Below are positions 1 through 4,850 of a stretch of 5,578 nucleotides of DNA, one piece after another. A program made the position numbers and the translations under genes. The notes below the pieces were generated by a model. That model was given only the letters and a program-made list of their open reading frames with translations, was not told the origin of the DNA and did not search any database. The stretch comes from Kiritimatiellia bacterium (GTDB lineage Bacteria; Verrucomicrobiota; Kiritimatiellia; RFP12; UBA1067). Numbering within the stretch: position 1 is the stretch's first letter; each line of letters starts with the position of its first letter. The stretch covers positions 1-5,578 of the forward strand of contig JAQWAM010000121.1 of assembly GCA_028707675.1 (NCBI GenBank). The letters run 5' to 3'.

Positions 1-65
1 CGTGTCGTCAATCAGTTTGATTTTTTCGCGGATAGAGGCAGGAGTGTAGACATAATCCTGTTCAC
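1..65 (-). other. Left-edge fragment outside the insertion sequence; open frame of unknown identity
   Basis: On the minus strand one frame stays open from the IS edge to the window edge and reads protein-like (including YTPASIREKIKLIDD). It contains no ATG, GTG or TTG start. If the IS is removed and the two flanks joined at the single TA, this frame meets a TGA six codons upstream of the GAA at 61-63. If the IS is left in place, the frame runs open into the IS end but meets a TGA at 139-141, again without a start codon. It may therefore be the body of a gene that lost its 5' end, or chance coding. I do not recognise the protein. Confidence 0.2.
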
Positions 66-67
66 TA

Positions 68-94
68 GTGTGCTGTCCCTCAAATGCGCTTACA
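68..94 (+). repeat. Left terminal inverted repeat of the IS630-family element
   Basis: Compared with the reverse complement of 1203-1229, 17 of 27 positions match. These include the outer GTGT and the inner block TTACA at 90-94. The repeat is bordered on its left by the TA target duplication at 66-67. It overlaps the last codon positions of the transposase gene. Confidence 0.75.
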
Positions 95-1172
95 CAACTC
101 CAGTTTTCTTGGCGGCCTCCTTTGCGCGCCGGATTCTCTCAAGGATGACGTGGCCGTCCTTGTGCCAACGATATGGGCGCGGGGCGAGATTGCGTTCCGC
201 CAGATAGGCCTCGATGGTTGCGGCGAGTTCCCGAACATGCGCGAAGCTACCTTCGCGGATGGCATCCTGCGACAAGTCGCGGAAGAAGCGCTCGACCAGG
301 TTCAGCCAAGAGCTCCCGGTCGGCGTGAAGTGCATATGAAACCGGGTGTGCTTGGCCAGCCAGGCGCGGACCCTTTCGTGTTTGTGGGTGCCGTAGTTGT
401 CCGCGATCAAGTGCAATTCGAGGCCCGCAGGCGTTTCGCGGTCAATCTGCTTGAGAAACCGCAGCCAATGGACGTGCGTGTGCTGCTCTTCTGTGCGGGA
501 GATGATCTTCCCGTCCAGGTAGTTGAGGGCCGCGAACAATGTAACGGTGCCGTGCCGGATATAGTCGTGGGTCTGCGTGAGGATGTGCCCGACGCCCAAG
601 GGCAGGCCGGGTTGCGAACGTTCCAGCGCCTGGCACTGGCTCTTTTCATCGCAACACAGGACCAGCGCATGCTCCGGCGGGTCCAGATACAGGCCGATGA
701 CGTCCCAGAACTTGGCCTCAAACAGCGGGTCTTTCGACAGCTTGAAGGTTTTGACCAAATGCGGCTTCAGTTCGTTGCGCCGCCAGATCTCATGCACGGC
801 ATGGCGCGACACGCCCACCGCCCGCGCCATCGAGCGCACGGACCAGCGAACCCGGCCCGGAGGCGGTTGCGCAACCCGCGTAATCACCGCCTCCACTTTC
901 TCCACCGGAAGCGAAGGCTTGCGCCCCCGGCCCGCTTGATCGTTCAAGCCCGCCAGTCCGTGCCGCGCAAAACGATTTGTCCACTTCGTGATCGCCATAC
1001 GGCTTACTTTCAGCTCCGCGGCGATGTCCGCTTGCCGTACCCCCGCAGCTTTGCGCAAGATAATCGCAGCCCGCAGGCTGTCGCGCTTCGCTGTGCTGCT
1101 GGCGCGCTCCCTGCGGGTCAACTCGGCGCGAACCTCGTCATCCAAAATGAGTTGCATTACTGGTCTTCCCAT
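90..1172 (-). CDS. IS630-family DDE transposase
   Basis: A 360-residue protein, normal length for IS630 transposases, that cuts and joins DNA to move the element. The N-terminal ~135 residues contain helix-turn-helix segments for binding the terminal repeats (around GVRQADIAAELKVSRMAITKW at 44-64, and a second around 110-130). The catalytic RNase H-like DDE domain follows. The acidic residues are visible: D175 in CCDEKSQ, D258 in IADNYGTHKH, and E294 in SSWLNLVERFF. The D258-E294 spacing (35 residues between) fits the family's D34/35E pattern. The start at 1172 (MGRP) is chosen because several IS630 proteins begin similarly. An ATG at 1157 (MQLIL) has a better-placed GGAAG upstream and is a real alternative. 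No stop or frameshift is seen, so the enzyme is probably active. Confidence 0.93.
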   Translation of the reverse strand: MGRPVMQLILDDEVRAELTRRERASSTAKRDSLRAAIILRKAAGVRQADIAAELKVSRMAITKWTNRFARHGLAGLNDQAGRGRKPSLPVEKVEAVITRVAQPPPGRVRWSVRSMARAVGVSRHAVHEIWRRNELKPHLVKTFKLSKDPLFEAKFWDVIGLYLDPPEHALVLCCDEKSQCQALERSQPGLPLGVGHILTQTHDYIRHGTVTLFAALNYLDGKIISRTEEQHTHVHWLRFLKQIDRETPAGLELHLIADNYGTHKHERVRAWLAKHTRFHMHFTPTGSSWLNLVERFFRDLSQDAIREGSFAHVRELAATIEAYLAERNLAPRPYRWHKDGHVILERIRRAKEAAKKTGVV

Positions 1173-1202
1173 GCGCGTAAGAATGGCATAATCAAACCAT
1201 AT

Positions 1203-1229
1203 TGTAAAGTCAATTCGGTGACGCTACAC
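1203..1229 (-). repeat. Right terminal inverted repeat of the IS630-family element
   Basis: This is the partner of the left repeat (17 of 27 matching positions), ending ACAC at 1226-1229 and followed by the second TA copy at 1230-1231. It lies upstream of the transposase start and probably contains or borders the transposase promoter, although no clear promoter hexamers stand out. Confidence 0.75.
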
Positions 1230-1286
1230 TAGTGGAAAACAGTCAACCATAAAAAGCCGCAAAAAAACGTTGGTCTCGTGGCCGTC

Positions 1287-1305
1287 CGCCTGTAGCCTAC
1301 AGGCG
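1287..1305. repeat. Perfect 9-1-9 palindrome next to a relic ORF
   Basis: CGCCTGTAG, one C, then CTACAGGCG: a perfect inverted repeat ending one base before the ATG at 1307. It could be a terminal repeat or operator of the relic element to its right, or a hairpin hiding that ORF's start. There is no poly-T tract after it on the plus strand, so it does not look like an intrinsic terminator. Confidence 0.6.
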
Positions 1306-1306
1306 C

Positions 1307-1534
1307 ATGAAAAAAAACAAACGCAAGGCGCGTCACCGCGCAACCACGAGGCCAACCAAGACAGCATACACCGCCCTGCGGCAGATCGTCCAGTGGATTC
1401 CCGAAGGGCTTCCGGACCGTATCGCGCGGGAGGCGAAGGCGGACATCATGGAACGCCGCGGCAGAGAATGGCGCCGAGGCGTCCCTCCGTACCGTTTCCG
1501 CACAACACCCGACCTGTTGCCGCTTACGGCTTGA
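1307..1534 (+). pseudogene. Probable transposase remnant (N-terminal fragment)
   Basis: The 75-codon frame begins MKKNKRK, a basic stretch. Around residues 20-43 it reads TAYTALRQIVQWIPEGLPDR and then IAREAKAD. That pattern resembles the N-terminus of IS4-type transposases of the DUF4372 kind, which open with a segment of the form 'F/L-x-Q-I/L-hydrophobic-x-x-IP-x-x-L/F'. Full proteins are several hundred residues long. Here similarity stops near residue 47 (about 1447), and the remainder runs through an unrelated GC-rich hairpin to a stop. No good Shine-Dalgarno precedes the ATG. The family assignment is from memory of sequence patterns and is tentative. The frame's end overlaps the stop of the toxin remnant on the other strand. 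Confidence 0.4.
1450..1485. repeat. GC-rich hairpin containing copy 1 of a 23-bp repeat
   Basis: The left arm GGAACGCC pairs with the right arm GGCGTCCC (one mismatch). An inner stem CGGC/GCCG is separated by a single opposed G/A, and the loop is 10 nt (1463-1472). The segment 1462-1484, which includes the loop and right arm, recurs at 2162-2184 with 20 of 23 identities. The hairpin lies between the transposase remnant and the toxin remnant, and no run of T follows on either strand. Confidence 0.5.
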
Positions 1535-1676
1535 CCTTGATGAACGCGCCGGGATACGCGGTCAATTTCCCGTCTGCCGTCACAAACGTCAACTCTTCGA
1601 TCAACCCCCGCGCTTTCTTGGGCAGTTGCCCCGCTGCCGCCCAAAGCAGAACGCGCGTGTCCAGCAGCAGTTTCAT
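1524..1676 (-). pseudogene. PIN-domain (VapC-type) toxin with the middle deleted
   Basis: A 50-codon frame starting at 1676, reading MKLLLDTRVLLWAAAG then QLPKKARGLIEE and ending LTFVTADGKLTAYPG plus FIKVKP. The first ~28 residues match the usual start of PIN toxins paired with Phd-type antitoxins (MKLLLDTH-LLWA...KAR-LIE). The last ~22 match their usual end (EGLTLVTAD--L-AYP). An intact member is about 125-130 residues, so roughly 75-80 central residues are missing, with the reading frame kept. The lost part holds the conserved WE glutamate and the DPFDR aspartate of the metal site. Only D6 and the TAD aspartate (D35) remain. The usual DTH reads DTR. The product should have no ribonuclease activity. 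Its ATG overlaps the antitoxin stop (ATGA), the typical coupled arrangement. Confidence 0.8.
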
Positions 1677-1915
1677 TCAGAGCCTCCGAATATAGCTTCT
1701 ATCACCGGCAAGCCCATATCGTCGAAGTCCGCGGGAATGCGGCAGGCGCCTTTTAAGAATCCGACACGCTGCGCCGGAGCCTTGTCCGGCTCGAAGGGCA
1801 CGACCATGGACACGGGATTCCCTGCCCGCGCGATGACAAAAGAATGACCCCTCGCCACATCCACAAGCAGCGCCGAAAGACGGGTTTTTGTTTCGTGGAT
1901 ATTAACCGTCATCAT
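1673..1915 (-). CDS. Type II antitoxin, Phd/YefM family
   Basis: An 80-residue protein (MMTVNIHETKTRLSALL...). The N-terminal half (about 3-45) is the Phd/YefM DNA-binding fold: the opening NIHETKTRLSALL, then VARGHSFVIARAGNPVSMVVP. The C-terminal tail (about 57-80, with RIPADFDDMGLPVIEAIFGG) matches the segment that in this family wraps and blocks a PIN toxin. The start at 1915 follows a strong AGGAGGT at 1926-1920. The next codon is also ATG (1912) and equally possible. A GTG at 1921 would lie within the Shine-Dalgarno and is unlikely. The gene overlaps the downstream toxin remnant by 4 nt. It looks intact although its toxin is not, so it may persist as a DNA-binding autorepressor or by neutralising a related toxin elsewhere. 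Palindromes immediately upstream suggest self-repression. Confidence 0.88.
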   Translation of the reverse strand: MMTVNIHETKTRLSALLVDVARGHSFVIARAGNPVSMVVPFEPDKAPAQRVGFLKGACRIPADFDDMGLPVIEAIFGGSE

Positions 1916-1919
1916 GCAC

Positions 1920-1926
1920 ACCTCCT
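1920..1926 (-). promoter_or_regulatory. Shine-Dalgarno deciding the antitoxin start
   Basis: AGGAGGT on the minus strand, 4 nt from the ATG at 1915 and 7 nt from the ATG at 1912. It rules out the GTG at 1921, which would overlap it. Confidence 0.8.
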
Positions 1927-1963
1927 GTTTTAAACCTTAACTTAGTCATTAAACTTAGTTTAA
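1927..1963. promoter_or_regulatory. Probable antitoxin operator: three palindromes at regular spacing
   Basis: An AT-rich island in GC-rich DNA directly upstream of the antitoxin. It holds a perfect 7-1-7 palindrome, TTAAACTTAGTTTAA (1949-1963, centre 1956). It also holds a core ACTTAGT (1940-1946, centre 1943) and GTTTTAAAC (1927-1935, centre 1931). The octamer AACTTAGT occurs twice, at 1939-1946 and 1952-1959, 13 bp apart. Phd/YefM antitoxins are known to repress their own promoters by binding adjacent palindromes, so this is the likely operator. A -10/-35 pair could not be fixed with confidence. The binding assignment is inferred. Confidence 0.5.
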
Positions 1964-2099
1964 GTTACCAAGCAGCACCCGGTTTGTTAACGCCAGAGGC
2001 ATTATGCGCGGCAGATCTCAGCACCCGTTTGCATCCACACGTATCCTGTGTTAATTTCATACTTGTTGCCGGAGATGCTAATCATGACAAACATCGCGC

Positions 2100-2151
2100 G
2101 GACGCTCGCCCCCGGGCCTGCGGTCAGACACAAGCTGGGGGGCGAGTGTCC
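2100..2151. repeat. Long GC-rich hairpin upstream of fucI
   Basis: The left arm GGACGCTCGCCCCC (2100-2113) pairs with the right arm GGGGGCGAGTGTCC (2138-2151). That gives 14 base pairs with a single G-T wobble and a 24-nt loop. There is no T run after it, so it is not a standard terminator, and it lies before the predicted fucI promoter. It may be part of a dispersed repeat, since the 23-bp repeat copy starts only 11 nt further right. Confidence 0.6.
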
Positions 2152-2161
2152 TCACGAGCCC

Positions 2162-2184
2162 CAGAGAATGGCACCGGGTCGTCC
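2162..2184 (+). repeat. Copy 2 of the 23-bp dispersed repeat
   Basis: It matches 1462-1484 in direct orientation at 20 of 23 positions, sharing CAGAGAATGGC at the left and CGTCC at the right. Like copy 1 it sits beside a strong GC-rich hairpin in non-coding DNA. Confidence 0.45.
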
Positions 2185-2228
2185 GCTTTCGGATTCCGGA
2201 TCGCCGAAAGTTTGGGCGAATGTTTGGG

Positions 2229-2257
2229 TTTTCAAAAGGCGGCGGCGGGTGTATACT
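2229..2257 (+). promoter_or_regulatory. Putative sigma70-type promoter for fucI
   Basis: TTTTCA at 2229-2234 (4 of 6 against TTGACA), a 17-bp spacer, then TATACT at 2252-2257 (5 of 6 against TATAAT), followed by AT-rich DNA. Transcription would start near 2264, about 36 nt before the ATG. No sugar-responsive operator could be identified. Confidence 0.5.
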
Positions 2258-2288
2258 AATAATTTTTAAGACATTTTTCACATGTTTG

Positions 2289-2296
2289 GGAGGTGA
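2289..2296 (+). promoter_or_regulatory. Strong Shine-Dalgarno for fucI
   Basis: GGAGGTGA, an exact match to the 3' end of 16S rRNA. The GGAGG core is 6 nt from the ATG at 2300, which fixes this start. Confidence 0.8.
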
Positions 2297-2299
2297 CTG

Positions 2300-4087
2300 A
2301 TGAGCAAGACGGTATGGTGCGGCAGCGGGTTTCCGAAGGTGGGGATACGTCCGGTGATTGACGGGCGGCGGCGCGGGGTGCGGGAGTCGCTGGAGACGCA
2401 GACCATGAACATGGCCGAGAGCGCGGCGCGCCTGATATCCGCCGGCCTGAAATATCCGGACGGCACGCCGGTGCGCTGCGTCATCGCCGACACCACAATC
2501 GGGGGGTGCGCCGAGGCCGCGGCCTGCGCGGCCAAATTCGAACGCGAGAACGTGGGGGTTTCGCTGACCGTGACGCCCTGCTGGTGTTACGGCACCGAGA
2601 CCATGGACGACAACCCCTATCTGCCCAAAGCGGTATGGGGGTTCAACGGCACGGAGCGTCCGGGCGCGGTTTATCTGGCCGCGATGCTGGCAGGTTACGC
2701 GCAGAAGGGTTTGCCGGCCTATGGCATATACGGGCGCGATGTGCAGGACCGCTCCGACACGACCATACCGGCGGACGTGCGCGAAAAGCTGCTGCGGTTC
2801 GCCAAGTCCGGCCTGGCGGCGGCGATGATGCGCGGCAAGTCCTATCTCTCGCTGGGCAGCTCGTCCATGGGCATAGCCGGATCGTTCGTGGACTACGACT
2901 TTTTTCAGGAGTATCTCGGTATGCGCACCGAGAACGTCGACATGTGCGAGTTTGACCGCCGCATCACGGAGGGCATTTACGACCGCGAGGAGTACGGCAA
3001 GGCATTGGCTTGGGTCAAGAAACACTGCCGGGAGGGCAAGGACTACAACCGCAAGGCGCTGCGGAAGACCCGTGCCGCGAAAGACGCCGACTGGGAGTAT
3101 GTTGTGAAGATGGCGTTGGTGGGGCGCGACCTGATGGTGGGCAACCCGAAGCTGGACGAGATGGGATACGGAGAGGAGGCTCTGGGGCGCAACGCGGTCG
3201 CGGCGGGCTTTCAGGGCCAGCGGCAGTGGACCGACTACAAGCCCAACGGCGATTTCATGGAGGCGGTGCTGAACAGCTCTTTCGACTGGAACGGCATACG
3301 CGCGCCTTACATCATGGCCACCGAAAATGATTCGCTCAACGGCGTCTGCATGCTGCTGATGTACCTGCTGACCAACCGGGCGCAGATATTCGCGGACGTT
3401 CGCACATACTGGAGCCCGGACGCGGTCAAGCGGGTGACGGGCAAGCGCATGACCGGACGCAACGCCAACGGGTTCATCCACCTGCTCAATTCCGGGGCGG
3501 CCTGTCTGGACGGCTGCGGCAAGCAGCGCGAGAAAGGCAAGCCGGCCATGAAGCCCTTCTGGGAGATCACGCCCAAAGAGGCGGACGCCTGCATGAGGGC
3601 GGTGGAATGGGATCCCGCCAACGTCGAATATTTCCGCGGCGGCGGGTATTCGTCCAGTTTCCTTTCCGAGGGCGGCATGCCGATGACCATGACGCGCGTC
3701 AGCATCGTCAAGGGGCTCGGGCCGGTGCTGCAGATCGCGGAGGGGTGGTCGACCGCTTTGCCGGCGGGGGTCTCGGAGGCGCTGATGGCGCGGACGGATC
3801 CGAACTGGCCCTGCACATGGTTCGTGCCGCGGCTCACCGGGTCGGGGGCTTTCAGCGACGTTTACAGCGTGATGAACAACTGGAGCGCCAACCACGGGGC
3901 GATCAGTTTCGGGCACATCGGCGCGGATTTGACCACGCTGGCGGCGATGCTGCGGATACCGGTGGCGATGTCCAACGTGCCTGCGGAGAGCGTTTTCCGT
4001 CCGCACGTGTGGGGACTGCTGGGCGCGGACGACCCGACCGGAGCCGACTACCGGGCGTGCCGGCTGTTCGGGCCGGTTTACGGTTGA
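2300..4087 (+). CDS. fucI: L-fucose isomerase
   Basis: Converts L-fucose to L-fuculose in the cytoplasm, the first step of fucose breakdown. Enzymes of this family also isomerise D-arabinose. The 595 residues are close to the 591 of E. coli FucI and similarity runs end to end. The Mn-site residues are present: E342 in [10 protein letters not shown]366 in [10 protein letters not shown] and H532 in [13 protein letters not shown], equivalent to E337, D361 and H528 of the E. coli enzyme. Other family segments include [20 protein letters not shown] near the start, TPCWCYG (92-98), [12 protein letters not shown] (185-196) and [10 protein letters not shown] (551-560). Strong Shine-Dalgarno. No fuculokinase, aldolase, transporter or regulator lies nearby, so the rest of the pathway must be elsewhere. 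def follows after 41 nt with no terminator between, so co-transcription is possible. Confidence 0.96.
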   Translation: MSKTVWCGSGFPKVGIRPVIDGRRRGVRESLETQTMNMAESAARLISAGLKYPDGTPVRCVIADTTIGGCAEAAACAAKFERENVGVSLTVTPCWCYGTETMDDNPYLPKAVWGFNGTERPGAVYLAAMLAGYAQKGLPAYGIYGRDVQDRSDTTIPADVREKLLRFAKSGLAAAMMRGKSYLSLGSSSMGIAGSFVDYDFFQEYLGMRTENVDMCEFDRRITEGIYDREEYGKALAWVKKHCREGKDYNRKALRKTRAAKDADWEYVVKMALVGRDLMVGNPKLDEMGYGEEALGRNAVAAGFQGQRQWTDYKPNGDFMEAVLNSSFDWNGIRAPYIMATENDSLNGVCMLLMYLLTNRAQIFADVRTYWSPDAVKRVTGKRMTGRNANGFIHLLNSGAACLDGCGKQREKGKPAMKPFWEITPKEADACMRAVEWDPANVEYFRGGGYSSSFLSEGGMPMTMTRVSIVKGLGPVLQIAEGWSTALPAGVSEALMARTDPNWPCTWFVPRLTGSGAFSDVYSVMNNWSANHGAISFGHIGADLTTLAAMLRIPVAMSNVPAESVFRPHVWGLLGADDPTGADYRACRLFGPVYG

Positions 4088-4114
4088 GCGCGGAGACGCG
4101 AGAAAATCCAAAAC

Positions 4115-4121
4115 GGGAGAG
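4115..4121 (+). promoter_or_regulatory. Shine-Dalgarno deciding the def start
   Basis: GGGAGAG, 7 nt before the ATG at 4129. It supports that start over the in-frame ATG at 4135. The upstream ATG at 4122 is in another frame. Confidence 0.65.
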
Positions 4122-4128
4122 ATGTCAG

Positions 4129-4674
4129 ATGCTGATGCCTGTGGTGACTTACGGCAACGGGGTTTTGCGGGAAAAGGCCTTGCAGGTAGAGGAGATAACC
4201 GACGGGATAAGGTCGCTGGCGCGCGACATGCTTGAAAGCATGTACGCGTCGCGGGGGGTTGGCCTGGCGGCGGAGCAGGTCGGCCGCAGGGAGAGCCTGT
4301 GCGTTATAGATGTGCCGCCGGACGCCGAGAAGGATGGGTGCCGGGCGGAGAACGCCGCGGTGGAGATGCCCCTGACGATGGTAAATCCCAAAATCCTGTT
4401 GGCGGAGGGCTCGCAGCGCGACGAGGAGGGGTGCCTGAGTTTTCCGGACATAATCGCGCAGGTCACGCGGGCCGAGAAGGTCACGGTGGCTTACACCGGG
4501 CTGGACGGTGAGCGGCGTCAGGCTTCGGCGCGCGGACTGCTGGCGCGGGCGATCCAGCATGAGATCGACCATCTAAACGGCGTTTTGCTGGTGGACAAGA
4601 TGAGCGCCATGCAAAAAATGGCGGTGTCCGGCAAGCTCAAGCGCCTGCAAAAGAGAACAACATCCGCTCACTGA
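4129..4674 (+). CDS. def: Peptide deformylase
   Basis: Removes the N-formyl group from new polypeptides in the cytoplasm, an essential step in bacterial protein maturation, using a bound Fe(II) or similar metal. At 181 residues it has normal length. All three family motifs are visible: GVGLAAEQVG (43-52; Q50), EGCLS (100-104; metal ligand C102) and QHEIDHLNG (143-151; ligands H144 and H148, catalytic E145). The segment around 62-80 (PPDAEKDGCRAENAAVEM) is a somewhat long charged loop. The open frame extends upstream within fucI, but the ATG at 4129 has a good Shine-Dalgarno and gives the standard N-terminus. It follows fucI by 41 nt, and fmt, its usual partner in many genomes, is not next to it. 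The last 7 bp overlap the 3' end of the convergent lipoprotein gene. Confidence 0.95.
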   Translation: MLMPVVTYGNGVLREKALQVEEITDGIRSLARDMLESMYASRGVGLAAEQVGRRESLCVIDVPPDAEKDGCRAENAAVEMPLTMVNPKILLAEGSQRDEEGCLSFPDIIAQVTRAEKVTVAYTGLDGERRQASARGLLARAIQHEIDHLNGVLLVDKMSAMQKMAVSGKLKRLQKRTTSAH

Positions 4675-4850
4675 TAGCGGTCAAGATAGCCGCCGGGCAG
4701 CGGAATCGTGCCTTCCCAAGCGGCGGGAGCCGCCCACGGCATATCGGTTTCGGCGGGAGAGTCGTGCATGCATCCTGCCGCCAAGAGCAGAGCCGTCAGG
4801 GCGGCAAGAGCCAGAGTTGTTGCGTAAGGTGGTTTAGAAGAAAACCACAT
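4668..4850 (-). CDS. Small predicted lipoprotein of unknown function
   Basis: A 60-residue protein with a classic lipoprotein signal: basic residue K6, a hydrophobic run at about 10-24 (TLALAALTALLLAA) and a lipobox ending AAGC with C27 as the lipidated cysteine. The mature part is only 34 residues, rich in Pro, Ala and Trp, with a PW-x-x-P-x-x-WEG pattern (38-47) followed by PLPGGY. It should be anchored to the membrane facing the periplasm. The start ATG lies 17 nt inside the upstream coiled-coil gene's end, with GGAG 7 nt before it, so the two are probably translationally coupled and may act together. The pattern reminds me of tiny lipoproteins in PVC-group bacteria, but I cannot verify this. 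The function is unknown. Confidence 0.7.
   Translation of the reverse strand: MWFSSKPPYATTLALAALTALLLAAGCMHDSPAETDMPWAAPAAWEGTIPLPGGYLDRYQ

Larger units (their letters stand above)
68..1229 (-). mobile_element. IS630-family insertion sequence, apparently intact
   Basis: A 1162-bp element holding a single full-length transposase gene on the minus strand. Both ends carry imperfect terminal inverted repeats starting GTGT, and both are flanked by TA (66-67 and 1230-1231) within CTAG. IS630/Tc1/mariner elements are known to insert at TA, often in CTAG, and to duplicate the TA, so family, ends and target agree. There is no accessory gene and no frameshift. The transposase stop (90-92) lies inside the left repeat, so the element is very compact. 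The matching TA copies and intact frame suggest a fairly recent insertion. Confidence 0.9.
1964..2228. other. Intergenic DNA between divergent antitoxin and fucI
   Basis: No convincing gene. A short plus-strand frame (ATG at 2084, stop at 2269, GGAG at 2071-2074) runs through the hairpin, the repeat and the fucI promoter, and its product resembles no family I know. The structured elements inside the stretch are listed separately. Confidence 0.5.

Noticed and set aside
84..1232. 382-codon open frame antisense to the transposase
   Set aside because: It covers the IS almost exactly and has no recognisable domain. The minus-strand frame has a complete DDE transposase with catalytic residues at the right spacing.
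1270..1695. 141-codon plus-strand frame across the relic region
   Set aside because: It spans the palindrome, the hairpin and the antisense of the toxin remnant without domain similarity. The minus-strand toxin/antitoxin reading is clearly supported.
2035..2056. TTGCAT / TAATTT pair as a promoter in the divergent gap
   Set aside because: Both hexamers match consensus at only about half of positions, and no gene follows that would need it.
2084..2269. Possible small plus-strand gene with GGAG upstream
   Set aside because: It runs through a hairpin, a dispersed repeat and the predicted fucI promoter. The product has no family resemblance.
4088..4100. Small inverted repeat CGCG-GAGA-CGCG after fucI as a terminator
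   Set aside because: The stem is only 4 bp and no T run follows.
2078..4111. 677-codon open frame antisense to fucI, longer than fucI itself
   Set aside because: Its product is a low-complexity Arg/His/Pro-rich translation without recognisable domains. It mirrors the GC-rich codon pattern of the clear fucI gene and ends in the intergenic hairpin.
3607..4128. Upstream extension of the def reading frame into fucI
   Set aside because: The extension is Arg/Gly-rich shadow sequence of fucI. The ATG at 4129 has a proper Shine-Dalgarno and gives a standard deformylase N-terminus.
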